Positions 37,194 through 45,498 of a stretch of DNA of 64,000 nucleotides are shown here, piece after piece. The stretch's first letter is position 1, and every line of letters begins with the position of its first letter. The stretch spans positions 1-64,000 of the forward strand of contig NZ_JASBRN010000071.1 of the NCBI RefSeq assembly GCF_030149505.1, written 5' to 3'. Origin of the DNA: Nocardioides sp. (GTDB lineage Bacteria > Actinomycetota > Actinomycetes > Propionibacteriales > Nocardioidaceae). The notes under the pieces are model-generated. The model was not told where the DNA came from. It made no database searches and was given only the letters and a program-made list of their open reading frames with translations. Position numbers and translations under genes: made by a program.

Positions 37194-38219
37194 GTGGCCG
37201 TCGACCCCGCCTTCATCGCCGCTCTGCCCAAGGCCGAGCTGCACGTCCACCACGTCGGCTCGGCCTCACCGCGGATCGTCTCCGAGCTCGCGCGCCGCCA
37301 CCCGGGCACCGTCCCCGCCGACCCCGAGGAGCTGGCCCGCTTCTTCGAGTTCCGCGACTTCGCGCACTTCATCGAGGTCTACCTCGCGGTCGTGGACCTG
37401 GTCCGCACCCCCGAGGACGTGCGGGTGCTGACCTACGAGGTCGCCCGCGAGATGGCGACCGGTCAATCGCTGCGCTACGCCGAGCTCACGTGCACGCCCT
37501 ACACCTCGGTGCGGCCCCACGAGGACGGCGTCGGGATGCCGATCGAGGCCTACACCGAGGCGCTCGAGGACGCCCGGGTCGCGGCCGAGCGCGACTTCGG
37601 CCTGGTGCTGCGCTGGGTCTACGACATCCCCGGGGAGGCCGGTCTTCCCGCTGCCGACGCGACGCTGGAGTACGCCCTGCGGCACGGCAGCGACGGGCTC
37701 GTCGGCTTCGGTCTCGGTGGGCCCGAGATCGGGGTGCCGCGGCCGCAGTTCCGCCCGCACTTCGAGGCCGCCCGGGCCGCCGGGCTGCGCTCGGTGCCGC
37801 ACGCGGGGGAGACGACCGGACCGGGCACGGTGTGGGACGCCCTGCACGAGCTCGGTGCCGAGCGCATCGGCCACGGGACCAGCGCCGCGCAGGACCCCGC
37901 GCTCCTGGCGCACCTCGCGGAGACCGGCGTACCGCTGGAGGTGTGTCCGTCCTCCAACCTCGCGACCCGGGCGGTGGCGCGGATCGAGGAGCACCCGCTG
38001 CCGCGCTTCGTCGAGGCCGGCGTGACGGTGGCGATCGCCTCGGACGACCCGCCGATGTTCGGCACGACGCTCAACCGCGAGTACGAGATCGCCGCGGACC
38101 TGCTCGCCCTCGACGAGGAGGGCGTCAAGGAGCTGGCCCGGACCTCGGTGCGCGCCTCCTTCGCCCCCGACGACGTACGCCGTCGGCTGCTCGCCGAGAT
38201 CGACGCCTACGCCGGCTGA
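37194..38219 (+). CDS. adenosine deaminase family protein
   Basis: 341-residue metal-dependent deaminase. The first metal pair is in AELHVHHVGSASPR (His17, His19), the third His in VPHAGETTG, and the Asp in IASDDPPMFG. Standard adenosine deaminases have a HxHLxG-type motif; the HVHHVGSASP variant marks a separate actinobacterial branch whose substrate may differ (aminodeoxyfutalosine is one candidate, no menaquinone genes are nearby to support it). GTG 37194. Its last 13 bp overlap the end of the convergent PIG-L gene. Confidence 0.82.
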   Translation: MAVDPAFIAALPKAELHVHHVGSASPRIVSELARRHPGTVPADPEELARFFEFRDFAHFIEVYLAVVDLVRTPEDVRVLTYEVAREMATGQSLRYAELTCTPYTSVRPHEDGVGMPIEAYTEALEDARVAAERDFGLVLRWVYDIPGEAGLPAADATLEYALRHGSDGLVGFGLGGPEIGVPRPQFRPHFEAARAAGLRSVPHAGETTGPGTVWDALHELGAERIGHGTSAAQDPALLAHLAETGVPLEVCPSSNLATRAVARIEEHPLPRFVEAGVTVAIASDDPPMFGTTLNREYEIAADLLALDEEGVKELARTSVRASFAPDDVRRRLLAEIDAYAG

Positions 38220-38980
38220 CCCGCCTCGACCGGGTCCTGGCCACGGGCAGGCGGAGGAGCCGGCTCGGTGGAGAGCACGAGGTGCTCGAGCGGCACCGTG
38301 AAGTGGCCGAGGAAGTGCCCGTCCAGCGGGGCCGGTGCGCCGCCCGCGCCGCGGATCTGGGAGGCGTGCGCCCGGATCGCGGCGAGCTTGATCTCCAGCG
38401 AGGCCTGGTCCAGGCGCAGCACGGCCATCTGCTCCCACGGTGCCTCGTCGGGCTGCAGGTGGTGCCACATCAGCAGCGGGTACTCCACGAGCCGGGCCCC
38501 GCTGGCTGCGGCCACCCGCGCGGCGGCCCGCCCGGCGGCGTCGTGGTCGGGGTGCCCGTCGCCGCGCCAGGGTGCGACCAGGAGCGTGCCGTGGCCCTCG
38601 CCGACGATCTCGCCGAGCGCGGCGACGACCTCCTCCTCGACGTCGGCCACCCCGCCGTCGGGCGCGCCGAGGAAGACGACGGGGGAGCCAGGTGCGAGCA
38701 GGTCGACGGCTGCGTCCATCTCGGCGAGGCGCCGGGTGGCCAGCGAGTGCCGGGAGCAGTGCTCGGCGGGCGGGTGCGAGGACTCCCCGGCGGTGAGGAG
38801 CACGAGGTAGACGCCGATCCCGGCCCGGTGGGCGTGCGCGATCAGCCCGCCGACGCCCAGGCTCTCGTCGTCGGGGTGGGCCGAGACGACCACGAGGCGC
38901 TCCCACGCCTGCCCGCCCGTCCGCAGGTCGAGGGCCGGACCCCGTCCCCACGAGGGGTGCTGCTGCCAGTGCTGGGGCAC
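38207..38980 (-). CDS. PIG-L family deacetylase
   Basis: 257 residues of the LmbE/PIG-L zinc deacetylase family. The motif VSAHPDDESLGVGG gives His-Asp-Asp, and GDGHPDHDAAGRAA the second metal site. Actinobacterial members include MshB and Mca of mycothiol metabolism, but this one could act on another N-acetyl sugar. GTG 38980 has GAAGGGA about 7 nt upstream. The stop (TAG) lies inside the 3' end of the deaminase gene on the other strand. Confidence 0.85.
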   Translation of the reverse strand: MPQHWQQHPSWGRGPALDLRTGGQAWERLVVVSAHPDDESLGVGGLIAHAHRAGIGVYLVLLTAGESSHPPAEHCSRHSLATRRLAEMDAAVDLLAPGSPVVFLGAPDGGVADVEEEVVAALGEIVGEGHGTLLVAPWRGDGHPDHDAAGRAAARVAAASGARLVEYPLLMWHHLQPDEAPWEQMAVLRLDQASLEIKLAAIRAHASQIRGAGGAPAPLDGHFLGHFTVPLEHLVLSTEPAPPPARGQDPVEAGQPA

Positions 38981-39073
38981 GAGTCGTCCCTTCGCCCGAG
39001 TCCCGCCGACGACGGGTGGCCCGAACCTACGTCCCGGTCCTCGGCCCAGGTCCATCCGACGGGGTGAACGAGT

Positions 39074-39089
39074 GTGCACGCGAGTGCAC
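39074..39089. promoter_or_regulatory. paired GTGCAC sites
   Basis: GTGCAC, itself a palindrome, occurs at 39074-39079 and 39084-39089, 10 bp apart (one helical turn), just upstream of the -10 box at 39099. It overlaps the -35 zone and could be an operator. Confidence 0.35.
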
Positions 39090-39098
39090 GGCGACCCC

Positions 39099-39104
39099 TA
39101 TCCT
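39099..39104 (+). promoter_or_regulatory. -10 box, leaderless start of the SnoaL-like gene
   Basis: TATCCT 6 nt before GTG 39111; it supports that GTG rather than an ATG 39 nt upstream. Confidence 0.6.
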
Positions 39105-39110
39105 GCGGAC

Positions 39111-39572
39111 GTGCCCGCCGCTCCCGGCGCCGACAGCGCCCGCGTCATCGAGAACCTGGTCCACACCTATGCCGAGCGCATCGACGCCGGCGACCTCGAC
39201 GGGGTGGCGGAGCTGTTCACGCACGGCCGCATCCACGGGGTCGAGGGCGGCGGACCGGACACGGTCTTCGAGGGGCGCGACGCGGTGCGCCGCCTGTACG
39301 CCGCCACCACCCGCGTCCACGAGGAGACCGGCACGCCGCGTACCCACCACGTCACGACCAACCTGATCCTCGAGGTCGACGACGAGTCCGGCACCGCGAC
39401 CTGCCGCAGCCGCTTCACCGTCCTCCAGGCGACCGAGGCGCTCGCCCTGCAACCGATCATCGCCGGGCGCTACCACGACACCTTCCACCGCATCGAGGAC
39501 GCGTGGTGGTTCGAGAGCCGCACGATGCACGTCGACCTGGTGGGGGATCTCTCGCACCACCTGCTGATCTGA
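39111..39572 (+). CDS. SnoaL/NTF2-like protein
   Basis: 153-residue cone-shaped NTF2-fold protein (IENLVHTYAERIDAGDLDGVAELF start, RTHHVTTNLILEVD, WWFESRTMHVDL end). The family includes steroid isomerases, polyketide cyclases and dehydratases; the catalytic residues cannot be assigned with confidence, though THH may line the pocket. It stands alone, divergent from the PIG-L gene and convergent with tRNA-Arg. Confidence 0.82.
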   Translation: MPAAPGADSARVIENLVHTYAERIDAGDLDGVAELFTHGRIHGVEGGGPDTVFEGRDAVRRLYAATTRVHEETGTPRTHHVTTNLILEVDDESGTATCRSRFTVLQATEALALQPIIAGRYHDTFHRIEDAWWFESRTMHVDLVGDLSHHLLI

Positions 39573-39588
39573 CCTCGTGGGTCCGGAG

Positions 39589-39662
39589 CACCCCCGGCAG
39601 GACTCGAACCTGCGACCAAGTCATTAGAAGTGACTCGCTCTATCCAGCTGAGCTACGGAGGC
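39589..39662 (-). tRNA. tRNA-Arg (anticodon UCU)
   Basis: Cloverleaf on the minus strand: acceptor 39656-39662 with 39590-39596, anticodon stem AGTCA/TGACT around CTTCTAA (anticodon TCT), T-loop GTTCGAGTC. CCA is not encoded. It begins 17 nt from the stop of the convergent gene. Confidence 0.95.
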
Positions 39663-39744
39663 TGGGCGGGCGTCAGGTTAACCCCCGCACGACCGGTTGC
39701 TGCCACGGGGAGGAATGCCGGGGGTGGGTGCGGTCCCGGGTGGG

Positions 39745-39750
39745 TACGAT
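39745..39750 (+). promoter_or_regulatory. -10 box of the receiver gene
   Basis: TACGAT 6 nt before GTG 39757; leaderless. Confidence 0.55.
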
Positions 39751-39756
39751 CCGCCC

Positions 39757-40161
39757 GTGACCCAGGAAGCCCCCACCTCGGGTGCCTCGGACCGACGTCT
39801 GAGGTTCCTCGTCGTCGACGACACCGAGGACATCCGTGAGGTCATGACCCGGATGGTGCATCGCCAGGGCCACCAGGCCGACGAGGCCGCGGACGGGGTC
39901 GAGGCCGTCGAGGCGCTGCAGCGGGACCGCTACGACCTGATGCTGCTCGACCTGTCGATGCCGCGGATGACCGGCGAGGAGGTCGTGCGCTGGGTGCAGG
40001 AGCACCCCGAGCACGCCCACGGAGTGCGGATCGTGGTCGTCAGCGCGTGGGCCGGCGACAAGCGGCCGCTGCTGCAGGAGCTGGGGATCCACGACGTACT
40101 GCCCAAGCCGCTGCGCCGCCAGCAGCTGGAGGAGCTCATCACCGGGGTCCTCGGGTCCTGA
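39757..40161 (+). CDS. stand-alone receiver domain protein
   Basis: 134 residues made of a single CheY-like receiver: Asp21/Asp22 (VVDDTED), phospho-acceptor Asp65 (LLDLSMPR), Ser in VVVSAW and Lys117 (VLPKPL). There is no output domain, so it must act by protein contact or as a phosphate sink. The nearest kinase on this strand is at 41474, downstream of the P450 gene; pairing is possible but unproven. Confidence 0.9.
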   Translation: MTQEAPTSGASDRRLRFLVVDDTEDIREVMTRMVHRQGHQADEAADGVEAVEALQRDRYDLMLLDLSMPRMTGEEVVRWVQEHPEHAHGVRIVVVSAWAGDKRPLLQELGIHDVLPKPLRRQQLEELITGVLGS

Positions 40162-40285
40162 TCGGGCGTATCGCCTGCGGCGGTCTGGACCACCGGGATA
40201 CTGTCCCGTCACCGGGGTACAGGAGGGTCTCCGGGCCGGGTCCGACGTCTGCGGCCCCGGCACTCACAGGGGAGGAAGTACACAC

Positions 40286-40360
40286 ATGATCGCGAAGCTC
40301 CGCGCACGTCGCGCCGCCCGTCAGCTCACTGCTGTCTACGCGTGGCGCCCCGGCCCCTGA
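40286..40360 (+). CDS. 24-residue peptide, possible P450-modified RiPP precursor
   Basis: A 24-codon ORF. Its N-terminal part is basic and helical-looking (MIAKLRARRAARQLTA) and the C-terminus is VYAWRPGP, with Tyr18 and Trp20 as the only aromatics. GGGGAGGA 9 nt upstream is one of the clearest ribosome binding sites in the window. The last 19 bp overlap the start of the P450 gene (GTG 40342) in another frame. Leader plus aromatic C-terminal core next to a P450 is the layout of biarylitide- and atropopeptide-type RiPPs. It may instead be only a leader that couples translation. No transporter or peptidase is adjacent. Confidence 0.55.
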   Translation: MIAKLRARRAARQLTAVYAWRPGP

Positions 40361-41472
40361 GGCTGGTCGACACCGCAGGTGATGCCGTAGGCGACACCCG
40401 GGCGCTCGGGCGCCTCGGTGCCGTCCTCGCCGCGCGCGGGCGACCCGGTCCCGTCCTCCTCGGCCCCCACGGGCCGCACCTTGTGACGACCAACGCCGAC
40501 ACCCGGCGGGTCCTCACCGACACCGACTCCTTCGTCTTCCCCGTCGACGTCTCGCGCCGTGCCACCACGGGCCCCCAGCCGGTGCTGCCGCGCCTGCGTC
40601 CCGACCAGGTCGCCCGCGGCCTGGCCACCTTCGGGTCCGAGCTCGCCCTCGCGTGCGCCGCCTGGGAGGGCGGGGCCGACGCCGAGGCGATGACGGTGCT
40701 GCGCGCACCGGTCGCACGCTCCACGACCGACGCGGTCCTCGGGCCGCTCGCCACCGACGACCGGGACCGGGTCGCCGAGCTGGTCCTGGCCTGGGTCGAC
40801 TCCCTCGGCCCGGTGATCGCCGCCGGCCGACCGCCCGTGCGCTGGAGCCGCGTGCGGCGCGCGGAACGTCGGGCCCGCCAGGGGCTCGAGGGGGCGCTCG
40901 CCGACCTCCACGTGGAGAGGCCGCCGGTGGCCGCGGTGGAGCTGGCGGCCGGGGTCCAGGTCCCGATCGCCGCCGGCGCCTGGCTGCTGGTCCTGCTCGC
41001 CGAGCACCCCGAGGCGGCTGCACTCGCCCGCGACCACGGCCTCGCCGCCGAGGTCGTCTGGGAGGTGCTGCGCCTGCGGCCGCCGACCTGGGTCAGCGCC
41101 CGGATGACCACCCGCGACGTCACGGTGGGCGCGGGCCGGGTCCCGGCGCACGCGGTCGTCCTGGTGAGCCCGCTGCTGCTGGGCCTCGACGACGCACACG
41201 TCCCGCCCGGCACCAGCCACCCGGAGGAGTTCGACCCGGCGCGGTGGTGCGGCACCGACGTGCGGCCGGGGGCGTGGCTGCCGTTCGGCGCCGGACCGCA
41301 CGCCTGCCCGGGACGGAGCCTGGGCCTGGCCCAGCTCACGGCGCTCGCACGGTGGGCCCTCGGGCGGCGTGTCACTCTCGTGACACCGGCACGGATCGAC
41401 CAGACTAGGGGCATCTTCCCGTCGCCGGCGCGCCTGCGCTGCCTCCCGGGCCCATCGCCACTCGAGGAATGA
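40342..41472 (+). CDS. cytochrome P450 without the I-helix acid/Thr pair
   Basis: 376 residues, slightly short for a bacterial P450. The ExxR motif is EVLR (Glu241-Arg244), and the heme loop FGAGPHACPG supplies Cys322. The I-helix segment (about 200-213, ELAAGVQVPIAAG) has no acid-Thr pair for oxygen activation and carries a Pro at about that place, as in some P450s that couple aromatic rings (compare CYP158A2). The helix motif PVARSTTDAVLG and the LRPPTWVSARM segment are intact. GTG 40342 lies within the 24-codon gene. One nt separates its stop from the kinase start. No redox partner is nearby. Confidence 0.83.
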   Translation: MAPRPLRLVDTAGDAVGDTRALGRLGAVLAARGRPGPVLLGPHGPHLVTTNADTRRVLTDTDSFVFPVDVSRRATTGPQPVLPRLRPDQVARGLATFGSELALACAAWEGGADAEAMTVLRAPVARSTTDAVLGPLATDDRDRVAELVLAWVDSLGPVIAAGRPPVRWSRVRRAERRARQGLEGALADLHVERPPVAAVELAAGVQVPIAAGAWLLVLLAEHPEAAALARDHGLAAEVVWEVLRLRPPTWVSARMTTRDVTVGAGRVPAHAVVLVSPLLLGLDDAHVPPGTSHPEEFDPARWCGTDVRPGAWLPFGAGPHACPGRSLGLAQLTALARWALGRRVTLVTPARIDQTRGIFPSPARLRCLPGPSPLEE

Positions 41473-41473
41473 C

Positions 41474-42784
41474 GTGACCGCCGCACCGCCTGAGGGCCTC
41501 CAGCAGCTCGACGAGGGACCCGTCTCCGCATCGGCGGCCGCCCTGTCCCGGCGGATCCTGTCCTTCCGCGACCCGGTCGCGGCCGCTTGCGAGCTCGTCG
41601 CCCAGCACTTCCTCGCCTCCGACGAGGTCGAGATGGTGGTGCTCGCGCTCACGCTCACCCCGCCCGACGACCAGACGGGGTGGGCCCGGTTGGGCGACCG
41701 GGTCTGGCTGCGCGAGTGGCTGGTGCCCGGCTCGCCGTGCCGGTCCGCTCCCGGCGGGGAGGGCCCCGAGGGCGCGCTGACGATGCCCTACGTCTCCCAG
41801 TGGGCGCGTGACGAGATCGTCGCCGTCCCCGACCGTGACCGGCTACCCGTCGCCGGTGCCCGCGACCGCGAGGAGCTCGAGGCGTGCGGCACCGCCGCAC
41901 TGGTCACGTGCGCGCTCCAGCGCGGCGAGGCCATGTACGGCTCGTTCTCCCTCGCCCGCAGCACCCCCGGGACCTGGCCCCAGGGGCTGCTGGCCGACTA
42001 CCGGCTCGTGGTCGCAGCGCTGTCGGCCCTGCTCGGGCACCAGCACGACCAGCGGCTGCTGCTCGACGCGGTGGACGTGGGCGAGCGGGCCCACGCCCGG
42101 CAGCAGCAGCTGGTCGCGACCGTCAGCCACGAGCTGCGCACGCCGGTCTCCACGATCATCGGGTACGCCGAGCTGCTGGCCGACGAGGCCGAGCAGCAGC
42201 CGCCGGGCGACTTCCCCGCCGGGGTGGCCCGCGACGCCGGTCAGGTCCTGGCCGTGGCCGAGCACCTCCTGGCCGTCGTCGAGGACCTCCTCGGCACCGC
42301 CCGGGTGCTCGGCAGCGAGGACAACCGCGTCCCGGTCGACGTGGCCGGCGCCGTCGCCGACGTCCTGCACTGGCACCGGGTCCCCGCCGCCCGCGCCGGT
42401 GTGACGCTGACCAGCACGGTGCCGGACGGGCTGGCGGCCCTCGCCCGTCCCGCCGGGCTGCGGCAGGTGCTGGCCACCCTCGTGGGCAACGCCGTCGTGC
42501 ACAACCGCCCCGGCGGCAGCGTCGAGGTGGGCGCCGAGCCCATGGTCGGCGAGGGCGGTGAGGCGCGGGTGCGCCTGGTCGTGAGGGACACCGGGCTGGG
42601 CCTGGAGCCCGAGCAGCTGCACGAGGCCTTCGAGCCCTTCGTCCGCTTCCACCTCGAGGTGCCCGGCACGGGGCTCGGCCTGCCGCTCGCGCGGACCGTC
42701 GCCGAGCGCGACGGGGGCTCGATCGGCGCCGAGTCGGTGCCCGGGCGCGGGTCGGCTTTCTGGATCGACCTGCCGACGGCCTGA
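41474..42784 (+). CDS. soluble GAF-type histidine kinase
   Basis: 436 residues without a transmembrane helix. Residues about 20-200 look like a GAF-like sensor (VAAACELVAQHFLASDEVEMVVLAL, CALQRGEAMYGSFSLA). HisKA has His219 (ATVSHELRTPVSTIIGYAELL), and the HATPase part has LVGNAVVHNRPGG, DTGLGLEPE and GTGLGLPLA. GTG 41474 starts 1 nt after the P450 stop, so it is in that operon. It may sense the P450 product or its redox state; that is inference. Confidence 0.9.
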   Translation: MTAAPPEGLQQLDEGPVSASAAALSRRILSFRDPVAAACELVAQHFLASDEVEMVVLALTLTPPDDQTGWARLGDRVWLREWLVPGSPCRSAPGGEGPEGALTMPYVSQWARDEIVAVPDRDRLPVAGARDREELEACGTAALVTCALQRGEAMYGSFSLARSTPGTWPQGLLADYRLVVAALSALLGHQHDQRLLLDAVDVGERAHARQQQLVATVSHELRTPVSTIIGYAELLADEAEQQPPGDFPAGVARDAGQVLAVAEHLLAVVEDLLGTARVLGSEDNRVPVDVAGAVADVLHWHRVPAARAGVTLTSTVPDGLAALARPAGLRQVLATLVGNAVVHNRPGGSVEVGAEPMVGEGGEARVRLVVRDTGLGLEPEQLHEAFEPFVRFHLEVPGTGLGLPLARTVAERDGGSIGAESVPGRGSAFWIDLPTA

Positions 42785-42807
42785 CCCGCCCCCCCGTCGT
42801 ACGACGC

Positions 42808-44241
42808 TCAGCGCGTGCGCGCCGCCATCCACTTCTCCACGTCGTCGGCGGCGCGGGGGAGCGCGGCGGAGAGGTTCCGCCAGCCGTCGGCCGTGACGAG
42901 GATGTCGTCCTCGATCCGGATGCCGATGCCGCGCAGCTCCTCCGGGACGAGCAGGTCGTCCTCCTGGAAGTAGAGGCCCGGCTCGACGGTGAGCACCATG
43001 CCCTCGGCCAGCGTGCCCTTGGCGTAGGCCTCGGGGGCCGCGCGACCGCAGTCGTGCACGTCCATGCCGAGCATGTGGCTGGTGCCGTGCAGGGTCCAGC
43101 GCGCGTAGGTCTTGTTGTCGGGCGCCAGGGACTCCTCGGCGCTGACCGGGAGCAGCCCCATGTCGGCGAGGCCGTGCGCGAGCACCGTCATCGCGGCCAG
43201 GTGCGGGGCCTGGAACTCAGCACCCGGACGGACCGCCTCGATACCGGCCTCCTGCGCGGCCAGCACCAGCTCGTAGAGCTCGCGCTGCAGCGGGGTGAAG
43301 GTGCCGTCGACCGGCAGGGTGCGGGTGACGTCGGCGGTGTAGAGGTTGTGACCCTCCACGCCCATGTCGAGCAGCACCAGCTCGCCGGGGGTGATCGGAC
43401 CCGAGTTCTCGATCCAGTGCAGCGTCGTGGCGTGCCGGCCGCCGCCGACGATGGAGTCGTAGCCGATGTCGTTGCCCATCGTGCGGGCGCGGCGGAAGAA
43501 GGTGCCCTCCAGCCACCGCTCGCCGTGGCGCAGGACGTTCTCCCAGTCGGCGACGGAGTCCTCGAAGCCCAGGGTGGTGGCGTCGCAGGCGGCCTGCAGC
43601 TCGGCGACCTCCCAGTCGTCCTTGACCAGCCGCAGCTCGGAGGCCACCCGGGCGAGCTCGTCGTCGCGGGCGGAGTCGCCGGCCACGAGAGCGTCGACCG
43701 CCGGCGACACACCGCGGTGCACGCGGGTCTTGGCGCCACCGTCGAGGCGGCCGGCCAGCTCGTCGACGTGGCGCACCTCGAGGCCGAGGGAGTCGGAGAT
43801 CTCCTTCAGCGAGGGCCGGCGACCGGCCCACAGCTCGCCGTACTGCCGGTCGCGGAAGAACTCGTCGGTGTCGCGCGAGGAGCGCGGCCGGGCGTAGAGC
43901 ACGCCCTCGCCGTCCTCGACGACCAGCACCGCGTCGGAGGTGAGGTTGCCGCAGAAGTAGGCGTGCGCGGTGTCGGCGCGGAAGCGGTAGTCGGTGTCGT
44001 TGCTGCGCACCTTGTAGGTGCCGGCGGGCAGCACCAGTCGCTCGCCGGGGAAGGCCTCGGAGAGGGCGGCGCGGCGGCGGGCGGCGTGGTCGGCCACGGG
44101 GTGGCGCGGCAGGTCGAGCTCGCGGTCGCCCCAGCCGGTGCGCATGAAGGCGGCGTACGCCTCCGGGACCGCGGGGTCGTGCAACTCGGTGCGCGGCCGG
44201 CCGTCCTGCTCGGTGGTTCCCGCAGTGCTCTCCTCGCTCAT
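42808..44241 (-). CDS. pepP: Xaa-Pro aminopeptidase (aminopeptidase P)
   Basis: 477-residue M24B peptidase that removes N-terminal residues before proline. Dinuclear metal ligands are visible: Asp in LVLLDMGVEG, Asp in TADVTRTLP, His in GTSHMLGMDVHDCG, Glu in LTVEPGLYF and Glu in GIRIEDDILV. The N-terminal AMP_N domain (about 40-180) is present. ATG 44241 has a -10 box 7 nt upstream. It is convergent with the kinase gene. Confidence 0.93.
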   Translation of the reverse strand: MSEESTAGTTEQDGRPRTELHDPAVPEAYAAFMRTGWGDRELDLPRHPVADHAARRRAALSEAFPGERLVLPAGTYKVRSNDTDYRFRADTAHAYFCGNLTSDAVLVVEDGEGVLYARPRSSRDTDEFFRDRQYGELWAGRRPSLKEISDSLGLEVRHVDELAGRLDGGAKTRVHRGVSPAVDALVAGDSARDDELARVASELRLVKDDWEVAELQAACDATTLGFEDSVADWENVLRHGERWLEGTFFRRARTMGNDIGYDSIVGGGRHATTLHWIENSGPITPGELVLLDMGVEGHNLYTADVTRTLPVDGTFTPLQRELYELVLAAQEAGIEAVRPGAEFQAPHLAAMTVLAHGLADMGLLPVSAEESLAPDNKTYARWTLHGTSHMLGMDVHDCGRAAPEAYAKGTLAEGMVLTVEPGLYFQEDDLLVPEELRGIGIRIEDDILVTADGWRNLSAALPRAADDVEKWMAARTR

Positions 44242-44248
44242 GCCGGCC

Positions 44249-44254
44249 ACTGTA
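44249..44254 (-). promoter_or_regulatory. -10 box, leaderless start of pepP
   Basis: TACAGT on the minus strand, 7 nt before ATG 44241. Confidence 0.55.
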
Positions 44255-44344
44255 CGACGCGGGCGACCGGCCCGCGGACGGGTCGTCGGGAGCCCGCGCG
44301 GCACCTGTCGCGAGCCGCACGAGGGTCGGCGCGCCACCGGCCGA

Positions 44345-44350
44345 TAGGCT
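44345..44350 (+). promoter_or_regulatory. -10 box of the PrsW gene
   Basis: TAGGCT 7 nt before ATG 44358; it favours that ATG over GTG 44352. Confidence 0.6.
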
Positions 44351-44357
44351 CGTGCGC

Positions 44358-45491
44358 ATGGTCAGGTCCCGCCGCGAGGGTGTCGCGTTCACCGTGGTGG
44401 TGACCGTGCTCGTCGCCCTCGGTGCGCTGCCGATGCTCCTCGTGCTCGCCCTGTCGGGTGCGCCGTCCTCGCTCCTGCTGGCGACCGTGCTGGCCGCGCT
44501 GCCGGTCGGGCCGCTCGTGGGCTGCTACCTCTGGCTGGACCGGTACGAGCCCGAGCCCCGCTCGCTGCTGGCGCTCGGCCTGCTCTGGGGCGGCTTCGTG
44601 GCGACCGCGGGAGCCCTGCTGGTGCAGGGGATCGGCGGCCTGTTCGTCGGCGTCACCGAGGCCGCGAGCTTCGCGGTGGTCGCGCCCGTCACCGAGGAGG
44701 CGAGCAAGGGCGCCTTCCTCGTGCTCCTCCTGTGGCTGCGCCGCGCGGAGCTGGACGGCATCCTCGACGGCATCGTCTACGCCGGCATGGTCGGGATCGG
44801 CTTCGCCTTCGTCGAGAACATCCTCTACCTCGCCGCCGCCTACAACGGCACTGCCGGCATGGGTCCGGGCGGCACCGAGGCGCTCACCACGACGTTCGTC
44901 CTGCGCTGCCTGGTCAGCCCCTTCGCCCACCCCCTCTTCACGACCTTCATCGGCGTCGGGGTCGGCATCGCGGTGGGGAGCCGGTCCGGCGCGGTGCGCT
45001 GGTTGGCGCCCCTGGGCGGCTACCTCCTGGCGGTGCTCACCCACGCGCTCTGGAACGGCTCGGCCTTCATCGGCTTCGGCGGCTTCGTGGTCGTCTACGT
45101 GGTGCTCATGGTCCCGGCCCTGGCCGGCATGCTGGCGCTGGCCCTGTGGGCGCGCCGCTACGAGCAGCGGATGCTGGTCACCGCGCTGGCCGACGCCGCC
45201 CACCGCGGCCTGCTCCCGGCCACCGACATCGCCTGGGTCGTGGACCTGCGGGCCCGGCGCACGGCCCGCGCGTTCGCCCGCAGGCACGGCGGCCCGGAGG
45301 GCGAGCAGGCGATGCGGGTCTACCAACAGGCAGCGGTCGAGCTGGGTTTCCTGCATCATCGCTACCTGCGCGGCACCCCACCGCCAGACTTCGCCGTGCG
45401 CGGCTACGACCACGTGGTCCTCATCCGCGCCGTACGCCCCTCCATCGCTTTCCCCGGACAGGTGGTCCCGACCCGCATGAGCGCCCAGTGA
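44358..45491 (+). CDS. PrsW family intramembrane protease
   Basis: 377 residues with about eight hydrophobic helices. The PrsW motifs are present: VTEEASKG (Glu113, Glu114, Lys117), FAFVENILY and FAHPLFT with a conserved His. PrsW-type glutamic proteases cut membrane proteins such as anti-sigma factors. The last 110 residues form a cytoplasmic tail not needed for the core. The next gene starts 7 nt after the stop, so it is in an operon with the GTPase gene. Confidence 0.87.
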   Translation: MVRSRREGVAFTVVVTVLVALGALPMLLVLALSGAPSSLLLATVLAALPVGPLVGCYLWLDRYEPEPRSLLALGLLWGGFVATAGALLVQGIGGLFVGVTEAASFAVVAPVTEEASKGAFLVLLLWLRRAELDGILDGIVYAGMVGIGFAFVENILYLAAAYNGTAGMGPGGTEALTTTFVLRCLVSPFAHPLFTTFIGVGVGIAVGSRSGAVRWLAPLGGYLLAVLTHALWNGSAFIGFGGFVVVYVVLMVPALAGMLALALWARRYEQRMLVTALADAAHRGLLPATDIAWVVDLRARRTARAFARRHGGPEGEQAMRVYQQAAVELGFLHHRYLRGTPPPDFAVRGYDHVVLIRAVRPSIAFPGQVVPTRMSAQ

Positions 45492-45498
45492 GTGCCCA

